Source of the DNA: Neoceratodus forsteri
Lineage: Eukaryota; Chordata; Ceratodontiformes; Ceratodontidae
Length of the DNA: 64,000 bases
Reading direction: 5' to 3'
NCBI GenBank assembly: GCA_016271365.2
Contig: JADMNL010000028.1
Span: forward strand, 98,487,501-98,551,500
This document shows positions 35,452-46,722 of the stretch, piece after piece. The first letter of the stretch is position 1. The number at the start of each line of letters is the position of its first letter. The position numbers and the translations under genes were made by a program. The notes under the pieces were generated by a model. It saw only the letters and a program-made list of their open reading frames with translations. It was not told the origin of the DNA and did not search any database.

Positions 35452-36080
35452 CATTTGTGAGACAACTGGTTGAGAGGTATGCTCTGCAGTATATAAGACC
35501 TGAACACTGCTGTTCTATTATTACTGCTATTAGTGATAATAATCATTTAAATACTACTGATAGGCTACTATGGCATTCCACCTCTCGAGTTCACAATTTG
35601 AATTTTCCACAATCAGTGGTAGATTCCCACCACATCAACACCAGGCATCAACTGCAGTTCTCCTGTTCCACCACTTGGTGGTGCTATATGACAATTTCTG
35701 AGGCAACACTAGTAACATATTTAAACTTTGACTCACTGCTGGGGAGAGTGATATCTCCTGATCTGCAGGGCTTATCCATTCTCTAAAAACAGATCAGAAA
35801 CAAAAGCACACCGATCCATTTATCTATATTTTCCTTTTTACATCTAAAGCATTTAGGTCTGTCTTTCCTTTTTGAAGAAGCATTGCAACGAATGAGAGGC
35901 TACTGGCATACCACTCAACTTCTATGCATTTTGTATAGTGCTGCTATGTATTTTATTCTCAATGACCCATCACTTGGAGGAGATTTGATGATGTTCTTTA
36001 AAATGTTAGACATACTTCTGGAAACACACACACTAAAAATGTAAACTAATTTGATATAAACATTCCTCAACACTAAACAC
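34361..36080. other. Unassigned sequence with CAAT microsatellite
   Basis: A (CAAT)n run of about nine units lies at 35414-35450. A 127-codon frame starts within it but has no recognisable domain and is probably chance. No other feature seen. Confidence 0.4.
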
Positions 36081-36429
36081 ATGGGAGCAGGATTTTCCAG
36101 CCATGGCACAGGGCTTGCATCCTGCTCTGCATCATGGGAGTTAGGTTCCGCCCATGCGCAACTACGCCCAATTTTCCATTCCGAGCGTAGTTGTGACACT
36201 TTCCCGATTCATGGCAATTTGCGCCACACATCTGGCGCATGCTGCATGTCGGAGGCCCCAGGGAGTGGCGCAGGTCAGGCCACAAGTATGTGGTATAAGG
36301 ACCGACGGTCAGTGCAAGGGATAGAAAATCCCAATTGCCAGCAGGGGACTGCCACAAACTCCGTGTGCCGTATGGTCGGTGCACCATGGGCTTGCGGTAG
36401 TCTTTACTGTTTTTGAAAATCCAGCCCAT
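36081..36429. mobile_element. MITE-like element with short terminal inverted repeats
   Basis: The left end ATGGGAGCAGGATTTTC pairs with the right end GAAAATCCAGCCCAT, allowing two gaps. The interior is GC-richer than its AT-rich surroundings and contains CpG sites. No coding capacity. No target duplication is obvious, so superfamily is unknown. Confidence 0.45.
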
Positions 36430-37011
36430 AGGACCCAACTCACCTGAGACATATTATTCTTTAAAATAAGAAACTGCTACACATTCTGGCCACATGATCC
36501 ACATTTTGACGGCTGCTGCTACTCATTCTTTTTTTAATGCTGACCGGTTGAGAATTATAACTATTGGAATTGTGTTACGATTCTGTCCTCTTCATTGCTG
36601 CCTGCTGAATAGCACCATTTTTATTACTCTTAGCACACGTAAAACAGGTTATCTTTAGGTTTCAAATACCTCATTTTACTTCTAAGTCCAGACTGTTTCA
36701 AAACATTAACAGTGTATGGTAGAACAATGTTGTGGATGGAAATCCATCCCTTCAACAACGTTCTTGTGCTGCAGTAGCTACGTCATCGTATCTGTTGTGC
36801 TGCACTAGCTACATAGCTACTGCAGCACAACAACATGAAATATGCTCACACATGTGCATTACACTAACCTCCAGCCTTCAGGAAGCAGCTGTAGCAGTGA
36901 GAGAGGGAGTGGGGGAGAGTGGCACCAAGGAAAAAAATGAAAAAGTAAGGACACAGCACAGCAAATACTGTCTAAAAGGATTTGTTTTCCTTTTGATAGT
37001 GGATCATACAC

Positions 37012-37188
37012 TATAAAAGACAATGTATGGTCCGCTATCCATAACAAGTGCGAGTAACCATCCCGAGGTTGCTGTGATGACCAAAACCTCTCGAGCTACG
37101 CTCTCAAGGTTTAAACGGTCGCCATGGGCAACCTCTCAACAGCTACACATGCTTATTATGGATAGTGGACCATATATTATCCTTTATA
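37012..37188. repeat. Palindromic element 1
   Basis: The left arm 37012-37048 (TATAAAAGACAATGTATGGTCC..., CTATCCATAA) pairs with the right arm 37151-37188 (TTATGGATAGTGGACCATA..., CCTTTATA). The loop contains a second inverted pair around GAGGTTGC and GCAACCTC. The 3' flank AATTAATGGGTTCC resembles that of element 2. Confidence 0.7.
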
Positions 37189-37566
37189 TAATTAATGGGT
37201 TCCATTTTTTTACGTTGAAAAAACATGTATTAAATACCGTAACACCTGAGTAGATGTTACAGCATTCGCACACGCTCTCTTCCCCTACGAATGCACTCGA
37301 GACACTACAGAAACACAACTCGAGTTTAAAACTGTCCGTTTGTTTCTCTTCACACACTACTAACCTGAAAAACTCAGGCTGCTTCTTCAGCAGGTCAGCG
37401 GGAGGTATTCTGCAGTGGGAGGAGTAAAAGAGAATTTGCTGTACGAGGCACAGCCTGGGGCCTTACATGGACAAGTCATACCGGTAGGGCTTCTTCGAAT
37501 GTTATAGCAGGGGACGAATTAAACTTTTAAACCAAATGTCTACAGGTCAAAAAATGTCACCCTTCA

Positions 37567-37733
37567 ATTATAAATAACAAAATATAGGGTGCAGTGTGTT
37601 TCGCGAATTTCACACACGTTGTTGGATGATAATAAAGCCCTTGGGCTTCGCCCTCGGGGTTTATGTGCTATCCAACAACTTGGAGTGTAAATTCTGTAAC
37701 ATACTGCACGCCATACTTTATCCTATATATAAT
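37567..37733. repeat. Palindromic element 2
   Basis: The left arm (GGGTGCAGTGTGTT... to GTTGTTGGAT) pairs with the right arm (ATCCAACAACTTGG... to ACTGCACGCC), with outer AT-rich ends (TATAGG/CCTATA). The loop is an inner hairpin, AAGCCCTTGGGCTTCGCCCT-type and GC-rich. The 3' flank is AATTACCGGTTTCC. Confidence 0.75.
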
Positions 37734-38055
37734 TACCGGTTTCCTTTTTTCCCATAGGGAAACTGCGGCATAATTTGCCGTGAATGAAGGAGTGTTCATT
37801 ACGGCAAACACACGCACGATTTCACATCTGGCAAGCATGCGCCATCAGACTTCCTCGTCACCGCGTGCCTCCTCGGGAACCACTAATGGACAGCAAACTG
37901 CCACCTGGACTAGGCAGTAAGTATGAAAAAAAAAAAAAAAACAAGCAAAATCTGCCTCAGTCAGTGCTGTGCACAAGATAAAAAAAAAATTACAAAATCA
38001 AACTGCTGACTGCGGCCATGCACTTCACCTTCACCAAACCCTGGCTGCACAGCTA

Positions 38056-38230
38056 TATTTTATTTTATACAATTGCTGAGGTGAAAAAAGGAAAACCCAG
38101 CAATTATATAAAATAAAATATGGGTCTGGGTGTGTAAACTCGAATTTACACCTAGGGTTAGATGCTTCATATAAACCCCTCGGTGTGTGTAAATTTATAC
38201 ACCCAGACCCATACTTTATCCTATATGTTA
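38056..38230. repeat. Palindromic element 3 with adjoining small hairpin
   Basis: The main arms are 38105-38157 (ATATGGGTCTGGGTGTGTAA...) and 38176-38230 (...TTATACACCCAGACCCATAC then TTTATCCTATAT). A second hairpin at 38056-38118 (TTTTATACAATTGCTG with CAGCAATTATATAAAA) overlaps the left arm. The end ACTTTATCCTATAT is shared with element 2. Confidence 0.72.
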
Positions 38231-38239
38231 TTTCATTTT

Positions 38240-38944
38240 CAACATGTTACTGTAACATACTAAATTTCCACAGCAGATAAAGGCCTAGAGGTCTATCAAG
38301 TCTACTTCTGATCAGCAGCTAGCACCCTTATTCTGCAGCTGCCCCTTCCTTCCACCCTTCCCCTTTATTAACCCTCCCCCTTGTCCTGTCCCATCCTTGT
38401 TTGAAGCAGTGCACTGTTCTACTGCATACCACTTCAGCAGGTAATGCATTCCACCCAGCCACCACCCTCTCTGTAAAAAAGTGTCTCCTCATCTCCCTCC
38501 TGAACCTTCCTCGCTCCAGTCTCATATCATGGCCCCTGGTGTCCCTCCCCTCCCTTACTTTGAACAGCCCCTCTGTACCCGTCTTGTTTATTCCTTTCAT
38601 GTATTTAAAGGTTTCAATCATGTCACCCCTGTCTCTCCTCTCCTCCAGTGAGTACATGTTCAACTTCTTCAACCTCCTCTTGTAGATAAGTCCCCCAGCC
38701 CCTTGATCATCTTTGTGCGCTCTTGCACCCCTCAGTAACAATGTCCCTCTTCAGACACGGACGCCAGTACTGCACGCAGTACTCAGGTGTGGTCTAACTA
38801 ATGACCTATACAGTGGCAGAATCACCTCCTCCCTCCTCGAGGATATACCCCTTGCAATACAACCCAGCATTTTGTTGGCCTTTGCAGCTGCCTTCCTACA
38901 TTGTGCCGAGTTGTTCATTGACCCTGTAATGAGCACACCCACTT
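38240..38944 (-). pseudogene. 5'-truncated CR1 fragment (RT C-terminus and 3' UTR)
   Basis: The minus-strand peptide at 38942-38751 (KANKMLGCIARGISSRREEV, then [13 protein letters not shown]) is the CR1 thumb region. 38741-38328 continues with LNMYSLEERRDRGDMIETFK and ERGRFRREMRRHFFTERVV. The 3' UTR reaches about 38240, near a TATG(T)TAC-type end. One frameshift falls near 38745. The RT palm and everything 5' are missing, the normal outcome of incomplete reverse transcription. Confidence 0.88.
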
Positions 38945-39289
38945 GTTATTTCCACTTAGAATCTATCTGGAAATGGAACACATAAAATAATGGGTCAGAT
39001 AAAGAATCTACAATGGAAAGAAAGGCAGTTTTAAGCTAAATAAAGGTACAACACTAATGCATACATTAAAACTGTTGTGGTATAGGTCTAATACGTAATG
39101 TGTTACATTAAATTAACAAATGTATTATCACATGAATGGTAAGGTCTTCATAACTAACTTATGGCTTTGCCACTCATCAGTTATGGGTCTTACCACTCAC
39201 TAATGGAGATAGATGTGTTATTTCACTGCAACCTATAATATCTATAGATATAGATACAGATACAGATATAAATATAGACATTTTATTCT
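38945..39289. other. AT-rich sequence with ATAGAT microsatellite
   Basis: A degenerate (GATATA)n run lies at about 39240-39282. Nothing else recognised. Confidence 0.4.
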
Positions 39290-39490
39290 TTTGGTAACCA
39301 GTTAAGGCCCACTAAGCGCAAGTGCTTGTTTCCAGGGGTAACCTGGGAGCACTGCGGAGGTTAAGTGACTTGTTCAGAGTCCCGCAGGATGCAAGTGGAG
39401 GTTGTGGGCATCAAAACTACAGTAGGTCTGCTGGATGCACCAAGCTCAGACACAGCTCATTACTCTAACCTCTAGGCTATACTGCCAGCC
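39290..39490 (-). mobile_element. MIR-like ancient SINE remnant
   Basis: The plus strand reads GAGGTTAAGTGACTTGTTCA, then CCGCAGGATGCAAGTGGAGG and later ACTCTAACCTCTAGGCTATA. This follows the order of the reverse complement of MIR/CORE-type SINEs (gaggttaag-acttgcccaaggtca...ctctaaccactag-ctat). It is diverged, with no target duplication. Family assignment is from general knowledge of the MIR consensus. Confidence 0.6.
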
Positions 39491-39761
39491 CCACAAAAAT
39501 ATTCCCTATATAATAACTGGTAGGGTCTGATATCAACCAAAGGTCAGACTCTGTATTCTCTGTATCAACCGGCTAATATGTCACACCAGGCACCAGGCTG
39601 ATACAAAGAAAGTCTCCATATCAACTTTGTGTGACGTTACACCATGCTGATATGAAGAAAGTCACAGCTGACTTGAACGGGAAGCCACTATGCTGTCACG
39701 CTAATAAAAAATGATGCGACAGTGCCTGCTGGTTTATTCATGCTCTATCTCTTTTATTATA

Positions 39762-40020
39762 ACATGGAAACATAAACACAGACACTGACGGCAAAACAAG
39801 ACCAACGATCCATCCAGTCTGCCCGTGATTCCTTAACTAGCTGGAACCTATTGTCCAACCAGGGTCCTAGCCCTGCCCCCCTATTCTCCTCTTTGTTACA
39901 GTCACCCCATGTAACCACTATACCCCTCACTCTGTCCCATCCATGCTTGAAACCACTAATGGTTTATACTCACATGCTAACTCCTTGTTCTTCTAGCTCA
40001 TATCAGACCCTAACAGATAT
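39762..40020 (-). mobile_element. CR1 3'-end fragment
   Basis: The plus strand begins AACATGGAAACATA, then GATCCATCCAGTCTGCCCGT, the reverse complement of the CR1 3' hallmark (GACTGGATGG... followed by a TATGTTTCCATG-type tail). The adjoining sequence to about 40020 corresponds to CR1 3' UTR and the last codons. Strongly 5'-truncated. Confidence 0.7.
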
Positions 40021-40188
40021 TCTAAAAATTACTATATGGATGACTGTGTGATTACTCGTGTTTTTTGTACCCTTGGTGTGTTTGTCTATATGAACCACTT
40101 AAATTTCACTCCCATGTTTTATGTGGCAAAACACACCTCCACTGCATAAAAAAAACTCATATCACGATCACCAATACATTATATATCT

Positions 40189-40334
<146 letters not shown>

Positions 40335-40985
40335 CAGGGACCTGTGGAGTACATGATTCATTTTTACTAGTGCTGTTTGACCTTGGGTAACCTCCTGAGT
40401 GGTGTAAGCCACGAGTGATGTGCTCAAAGGTCAAGCATGACTGAAAATAAATCATGTACTCCACAAAGTATCTGTTCCGTAGTTTGTTTATGCAGTAGAT
40501 AGTTACCTTGTGTGAGAACTAATTTTTTTAAAGATATTTTATTTATTGAGCAAAGTCTGTGGGTTTATTTGGTTAAACAGTGCTATTGCACCCATGGTTG
40601 CTAAAGGTGGCACTAAAGACACGTGTTTAGATGCCACATCGATGGCCAATGTTGCTGTTGATTGGTGTAATGAGCAACTTTTCAAAATTTTGTAGAAAAA
40701 ATGACGATGGTGTCTAGTGAGTGGAGCAAGTTTAGTGGAGACGTTCAGTCCCGGCATCAGAATACAGCCGGAGAAGAAGAACTGTATGAATCGGGTCACT
40801 GTTTGTTTTATTTTATACAAACAGTTTCTTTTTAAAACCAGCCTCTGTTTGTGCAAATGGGAGTGGCAGCATAGAGTGGCTGACTGGCAGTCCAGCCAAA
40901 ATCAGAGCGCATTTAACAAAGCAAGCGGCGTGGGTGGCTGGAGACTGCATCTGAGCAATAAAAGTAGTTAAAAGTAAAGGTGCTG

Positions 40986-41517
40986 GCTCTGTGGCACTGA
41001 GCGAAAGGATTCACTCAGCATGCTGGTGACCCGGGTTGATGCCCCGAGCCCGGGTGTCAGGAGTGAAGACCGGCAGAGAGGGATTCCAGAGCTTCCATTG
41101 GACACTCTCCCGGGTGGGGGAACGTGCCATGGCACCTGGAGGTGGATTGGGGAAGTGCAGTAGCATCATGAAGCCTCAACACCCCGCACATCCCCGCCTC
41201 AGGTCACCCACTTAGCTCAGGGCCCAATTAGAGTGCACGTGGGAGGGCAGAAAAAATAGCCTCCCCACCATGAAGCCAGGACAGTCCCCAACCTGCACTC
41301 TCACCGCCCGGCGTAAATACGAGGAAGTTCTTCCAGGCACTTCGATCTAATCTCCAGGTTACCCCCATGGATAAGGGGGAGCCCCCAATGAAAGGAGGGA
41401 GGGCAGCAGGGGCAGCAGGTGGTGAAAAACAGGAGAGCGGTGGATGGCATGGCCACCCAAAGGAGTGGGTGGCAGGGTGGTAGGGGATAAAAAAGAGCAT
41501 TCAAAAAAAAAAAGAGA
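40986..41517 (+). mobile_element. Long tRNA-derived SINE (copy c)
   Basis: A 532-bp insertion with a perfect 13-bp target duplication AGTAAAGGTGCTG (40973-40985 and 41518-41530). The head has an A-box-like CTGTGGCACTGAGCG and a B-box-like GGGTTGATGCCCC, matching copy b (CAGTGGCACTGAGGG). The body is GC-rich and the 3' end is A-rich (41503-41513). The intact duplication marks it as comparatively recent. Confidence 0.85.
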
Positions 41518-41662
41518 GTAAAGGTGCTGACAAATATTTTTTTTTAAGTTTGTGACAGTCATGTTCATAGGGCAGTGTTCGCCCTAGAAACTCTATGTGG
41601 GCAGGCAGGGAAAATGAAAGAAGCCGGCGGGTAAGGGATGACGAAACAAGCAACTGCGCTTT

Positions 41663-42060
41663 GTGGTTGTTTACTTTATTTATTTTTCGGAATTACAAAT
41701 ATCTTTGAATCAGAGACTCATTTACAAAGGTTCCGCATCTGAGCATACAATAACTTAGAATACAGACAAAGTACAACAAAATAGTATGGAAATGGGATAT
41801 TGAATCGCAAGGCAGAATTATATGGTAAACGAATGTATGCACCTTTGGGTAACAGTTGGCATTGTGTACATTTGTGGATACAGTGGGTGCAGATGATAAT
41901 AGAGGGCACAGACAATGAGAACATTAGGTGACACTTGAACCATCAGTGAAAAAACATAGTCAAAAGAGCATGGGTTTCCATTCCCAGTGCAAATTGATAA
42001 ATAATGAGGAACGGTAACAGCATGAACGTGCACAGGGAAATAGGTAAGGGGGGGTTACAG
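41663..42060 (-). repeat. Dispersed repeat, related to ~57505-57700
   Basis: The block TTTATTTATTT... then CAGAGACTCATTTACAAAGG recurs near 57500-57575 in the same orientation. The TTTATTTATTT end looks like an AAAT-type retroposon tail on the minus strand. Class uncertain. Confidence 0.5.
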
Positions 42061-42145
42061 GTAGAAAATACAAGTTTACAATACAAATTACAGGTTGGTG
42101 CTGTGTGATGCGGCAATGTTTGAGCAGTCAGACTATTGGTTTTCA

Positions 42146-42786
42146 GATTCTGTGGAAAACTCCACTAGAGCCCCACAGGAAATTAACTGTTAAGTGAAGT
42201 GCAGCTGCCAGCCCCTGTGTGCAAGGAGAAGGAGAATTCAACCAAAGCGGGTGAGGGGGCACTTAAAATAAGGACAGATGAGCAGTTCCTTCCCTGGTGC
42301 TGTTCTTTATATTTTTTTGTTGTATAAATAGGCCATAGTCTCAACATTTTGCATATATTGTATATGCTTCCTCAGGAGAATGCCATACATCCTATAATAA
42401 TAATACATAAAAAATTATTTCATCATCCATCCTTTCTAAATGGAATAATAATGCAATAAGCCAAGCATAAAGTTTATGAACTCACTCTCAATTGCCTGCG
42501 AGTGCATTCATTGCGTACCCAGCACTACAGTATATTATATTCAATTGTTCCTAAATAAATATACCAAGAAAAAGAAAAAATTACTATAAAATTATTACAT
42601 GTTCTGAATGCATTAATACATGCAATAGCATTTCATTAACAACACGAATAGTTTGAGACACACATACATTTGTCTACCAATTCTGAAACCACAATGCGTA
42701 TGTTATTGACTTCTTTTTGCCAATCAAAACAGTAACTGAAATACATCGCTACAATCAATCCACTCCTCTGTGCCACCTCTCTTAAG
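42146..42786 (-). repeat. Penelope pseudo-LTR-like direct repeat, copy 1
   Basis: 641 bp, from GATTCTGTGGAAAACTCC to CACCTCTCTTAAG, nearly identical to 61605-62242 in the same orientation. The two copies bracket the Penelope-like element. They contain a hammerhead-like motif. Penelope elements often carry such direct pseudo-LTRs, so this is a good candidate for the 3' copy. The 6.6 kb separating it from the GIY-YIG end includes a later solo LTR. Confidence 0.6.
42331..42385 (-). ncRNA. Degenerate hammerhead-ribozyme-like motif, copy 1
   Basis: On the minus strand CTGAGGA (42375-42369) is followed by a 7-bp stem, GCATATA/TATATGC with loop CAA. Then come AAAA, a TGTT step and GAGACTATGGCC. Upstream GGCATTCTC can pair with GAGA...GCC as stem I. 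This is the layout of the Penelope-type hammerhead (CUGANGA, stem II, GAAA, very short stem III). The G of GAAA is A here, which would abolish or cripple cleavage. Confidence 0.45.
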
Positions 42787-43150
42787 CTGAGAAACATCAA
42801 ATTCCTATAATTATTGCAATTATCTTATTACTGCTTTCATGCATTTAAGATGTATGTATGTCTCTACATGAATAATGGTAGCTGAATTTCAAAAGAAATT
42901 TTTATTTAAGAGAACCATTGCCATAGGTTGGCACTGCTCTGTGATACACGTGCAGCATGCAAACTTTAATGGCAATCATGCCCCTTAATTAGGTTGCTGT
43001 CTGAAAATAAAGTGATGGTATTTTAAAAAATTGCAATTGATGGTAGACCACAACAAACGATCAGTTGCCCAAGCTGAAATTTCAAGCATTTGGGTGTTTA
43101 AAATCTTAGTTTGTTGTGCAGCTGGGTATGATAAAACAGAACTTCTATTT
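42787..43150. other. Unassigned AT-rich sequence
   Basis: No gene-like frame. A CCACAACAAAC block near 43049 recurs near 46051. Confidence 0.35.
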
Positions 43151-43154
43151 CTTA

Positions 43155-44731
43155 TGCGATCCCCCACCAGACCCTTATTTAACTAGTAGGCACACCTCCC
43201 ATATTTTTTCTGACATGGGGAAAAGAGGGGGTTGGGGTACAAAGCAATTGCAAACAGAAACACAAAGTGTGTACTAGACACAAACAGACCTATACCAAAA
43301 TCCAGGTCCTGAGGAGAGAACTTCTGCTGAGGGCTATGCTAGGTTTGCACTTCTGGACAGGGGTACCCAGTAAATCCACACAGGACGCAGTAACTAGATT
43401 GTAAATACCAGGTTGGGATTCTAGAGTGTGACTTTATTCCGAAACAAAGTTGGAACACAAAAGCAAAGATGGACCTCCAAGGGTTTGCACTTCACAGCAC
43501 TAGGCAATGCAGAACACATCTGTAGAAAACCAGAAACTGAACTTCCCATACAGCATAGGATTAGACATCTGGAAATGTGGAACTAGCCATGATGAAAACA
43601 CACAAACTTCTTCTGGAAAGGACACTAGGCCATTACTTAGAACAGTTCCCATATAGCATAGGATTAGCAAAAAGGAAATGTGGAACTAGCTATGATGAAC
43701 ATACAAGCATTCTCCTGGAAGTGGCACTAGGCCATTACTTAGAACAGTTCTCATATAGCACAGGATTAGCAAAAAAGTAATGTGGCACACGGGCCATGAC
43801 AGAACAAACTAGGGCTCAAAACTAGCAAAAAGCCCACATACAAGGGGAAAACTTCTTCACACATTGGTCACATGCTCTGACAGAAAACAAGCACCCTTAC
43901 AGAACCCAAAGTGCTGAACTGATCAATTCTGATGGGGGGATCTCCCACCTTTTGCTTCCACGTCCATACCCAGCCATTCTTTCAGAGTTACACCTCAACA
44001 AATACTGAACTATAGAAATTATGCTTTCCTCAAATGTTTGGCACATTTTAGCAACAGAAAACAACACAAGGGTGTAAAGTTAAAGTTCTGAACAAGAGCA
44101 TAGTCACATATGGGACATCCACAGTTGTCGGCAAACTTTAAAACAAATCTTCTTGAGAGCAGTCTCACAGAAATTGGGTGAAAGAGTCCCTTTATCAGAG
44201 TGTCACCCCACAGAAAACAAAGCTGGTACATATCCTGGGTAACTCTCAAACAGAATCTACTCACAGTTTGTACACCAAAGGCAGTTTCAAAATGTTCTAG
44301 GTTGGATCACGGGATTGCCCCTCAAAACCTCTGCAGTCCCCTCATCCCACTGGGAATGAGGGCATAGGAAATCCTGGAGATGGTTTCTACCACTTCACAA
44401 ATCAGGAAAAAATATGTCCTCAGACTAAGGTGAGAAATAGACAGACTCTCCTCACTCCTCCAGCTGCTCACTCTCTGAGCTGCTACTGGAACTCACTCCA
44501 GCTCAAACTACACTACTCTCAGAATTCTAAACTCCCCACAGTCACAGCAAGCTGTGGCTTATGTTGCTGCGAGAGTTCTTAATGACATCACCTTTCTGCT
44601 CTCATCTGAGACCAAGTAAACAAAGAAGGAGTGGGTAAAAATCCATTTAACTAGATATTCACCTGCTGCCTTCCCTACCTAACAATGACACTTATGGGTT
44701 TCTAGTAACCCCCGGGAACAGGGAGGTTACA
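43155..44731 (-). mobile_element. Solo LTR, divergent Gypsy-like (copy 4)
   Basis: 1577 bp with plus-strand ends TGCGATCCCCCACC and GGGAGGTTACA, flanked by a perfect 4-bp duplication CTTA (43151-43154 and 44732-44735). The right end CCCGGGAACAGGGAGGTTACA-type layout parallels the other LTRs here. A minus-strand AATAAA lies at 43433-43438. The left boundary rests on the duplication and TG only. An internal 102-bp tandem repeat is listed separately. Confidence 0.65.
43542..43790. repeat. ~102-bp tandem repeat within LTR, 2.3 copies
   Basis: Units share CCCATA(C/T)AGCATAGGATTAG, GGAAATGTGGAACTAGC and CACTAGGCCATTACTTAGAA. The 67-codon frame here only restates the duplication. Confidence 0.85.
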
Positions 44732-44872
44732 CTTATGTTTGTTATGTTGTTTCTTGAAAAGTTAAATAAAGCATATTAAATTGAGAAAAAAAACCAGAAC
44801 TTCTAAGACACTGTATTATTGTTTATTATACAATGGACTTTAGAAAGTACAGTAATCCTTCAATTCTGATTG

Positions 44873-44939
44873 GTTGGCTGGCACCTTCAAGCAGTTATAA
44901 ATCCTCCAAATATACCCACTGGAAAAGGTGCCAGCCAAC
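44873..44939. repeat. Short inverted repeat (15-bp arms)
   Basis: GTTGGCTGGCACCTT at 44873-44887 pairs perfectly with AAGGTGCCAGCCAAC at 44925-44939, across a 37-nt loop. It may be the core of a small foldback element. No other function visible. Confidence 0.6.
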
Positions 44940-45778
44940 AAGCACTCATGCCACAGCAAAAATATCACTGCCACTGTGAAACTTTGAACTAACCGCCGCC
45001 ATTTCTAATCGCCGCTCACCATTGCAAGTCAAAACGTAAACACTACAAAACGAACACCACATTCCATTTATTGGATTCTGACTACCTTGAAAAAAATTTC
45101 ATTCAGGAAAACGAGCCCTCCGACCGAGAAAACTCACCTGTTAGCCAAGAAATACAATATGCAATCACATCGTACGGAAAGCTCTCCCAACGTCTCTCCA
45201 CTCGGCCTCATAAACTAGCGACCCAACACCAGTAGCTTACCCGCCTATGTAGCAGCAGCCCTCAGTCTCCGTCCACTGCAATACCGGCACAACTAATGCA
45301 CTTATCATGTGACATGCTGTACACATCATGCAGATGCTCAGAAACTACTCGCAACCTAACTTCTTAAAGCCACAACACTGAGAAACCACAAAGGGTAGCA
45401 ACACTTCAAAATCTAGAAATCAAAAATAAAAACGCTAAACTGTTATCAATGTAAACAGTACATACAAGATATAAAAATGTAACTTCATAGCTGTTGATTT
45501 CCAAAACGTTTTTCACAAAGTAAACCTTGAATGCTGTTTAAAAATAAAAAATTCACAAATGAAACCTTGCATTTAGTAAATGTTCATAAAAAACAATTAT
45601 TTTACACAAATAAAACCTTTTCAACATACAGCATTGTCTTTCTCTATATATTTAATACTAACAAGGAACTATTTTTTCTCAGCGGAAGAACATATACATA
45701 ATTTTCACAACATAATTAAGAAAAATATATAAATAAAATGCAAAACATATAAACAAATTATTTGTAACATTGTATAAT
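44940..45778. other. Unassigned AT-rich sequence
   Basis: No domain or repeat recognised. Repeated ACACAA(A)TAAAACCTT and GAAACCTTG blocks near 45530-45630 hint at a degraded short tandem. Confidence 0.35.
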
Positions 45779-45925
45779 AGCAATATACCCCTTCAGGGTG
45801 TGGGTATACTAGTGGATTTACCACGGCTGGTGCGGTTAAGTCACTCGGCCTGCGGCCTCGTAACCGAACCACACCAGCCGTGGTAAATCCACCAGTAAAC
45901 CCACACCCTGTCAGGGTATATTGCT
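45779..45925. repeat. Long perfect-type hairpin (palindromic element 4)
   Basis: The left arm 45779-45838 (AGCAATATACCCCTTCAGGG..., GGTGCGGTTA) pairs with the right arm 45861-45925 (TAACCGAACCACACC..., CAGGGTATATTGCT) with few mismatches. The GC-rich loop (CGGCCTGCGGCCTCG) has its own small inverted repeat. The 60-bp arms are GC-rich in AT-rich surroundings. Confidence 0.88.
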
Positions 45926-46339
45926 TAAACACCTGTTAGTAACATAATTTTATCAATGCTTTCACTGAGTCTGCTGTCATATAACTATCTGCACTGGTCA
46001 TTTTTTTATTTTCTCAAAAGCTTTTTAGAACTTTATAACAAATAGTGAACCACAACAAACTTTCAAATGGCTGTGCTGAAGTTTCCAGAGTATAATAAAA
46101 CTACGCTTCTGAAGCACTGTGGTGTTATTTAGCGGCTATTGGCAACACCATTAAGCAGTGCTTTAGGTGAGTATGCTGTTATACAGCTGTCTTCTCTGAA
46201 TATTTTTTTTTCCATTTTCAAAAGTTTGTGAGATATGAAAAATCATACTCTGAAACCTCTACCTGATGTGCACGCTTGCCAGGAGAAAGCCAACCTCTAA
46301 CTGCTCGAGATTTTTTGAAAAATCAAGGCACTTTATCTA

Positions 46340-46722
46340 GTCGTCATCTCACTCTGATCTATGACATCATTCAGAGCGAGACAAGCAAATCAGTTTATAG
46401 TTTCCAAGGCATGCAATGAATCTGCAGACATGTGCTCTAAAAGAAACAGATGACTTTGAAAAAGTGTTTCACCTTTTCTTGTATTCTAACTCTGCCTGAA
46501 TTTCTGACTAATGGTCCTGAATGTAAAGAATGGTGAACTAATATTTCTGAGGACATAGTAAATATTGTAAACTTTCTTCCTAAATAGAAAATAGCACGTA
46601 TAAAAAAAAAACTAATGTTACATGGCTGCGAACGCTGTGACAGATTATTCATAATGATTGTTCCCCATCTGAAGAGAAGGTGGTCAGTTTGGCAATGGAC
46701 GAATCAGTTTTCAATATTAAGT
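46340..46722. repeat. Direct repeat, copy 1 (partner 48643-48982)
   Basis: Shares long collinear blocks with 48643-48982, from GTCATCTC(A/G)CTCTGATC through GTTTCACCTTTTCTTGTAT to CAATGGA(C/T)GAATCAG. Copy 1 has an extra ~45 bp near 46628-46676. Repeat class unknown. Confidence 0.85.

Noticed and set aside
35403..35786. 127-codon frame beginning in a CAAT repeat
   Set aside because: The first residues are the microsatellite and the remainder has no similarity I can identify. Splice sites were not convincing.
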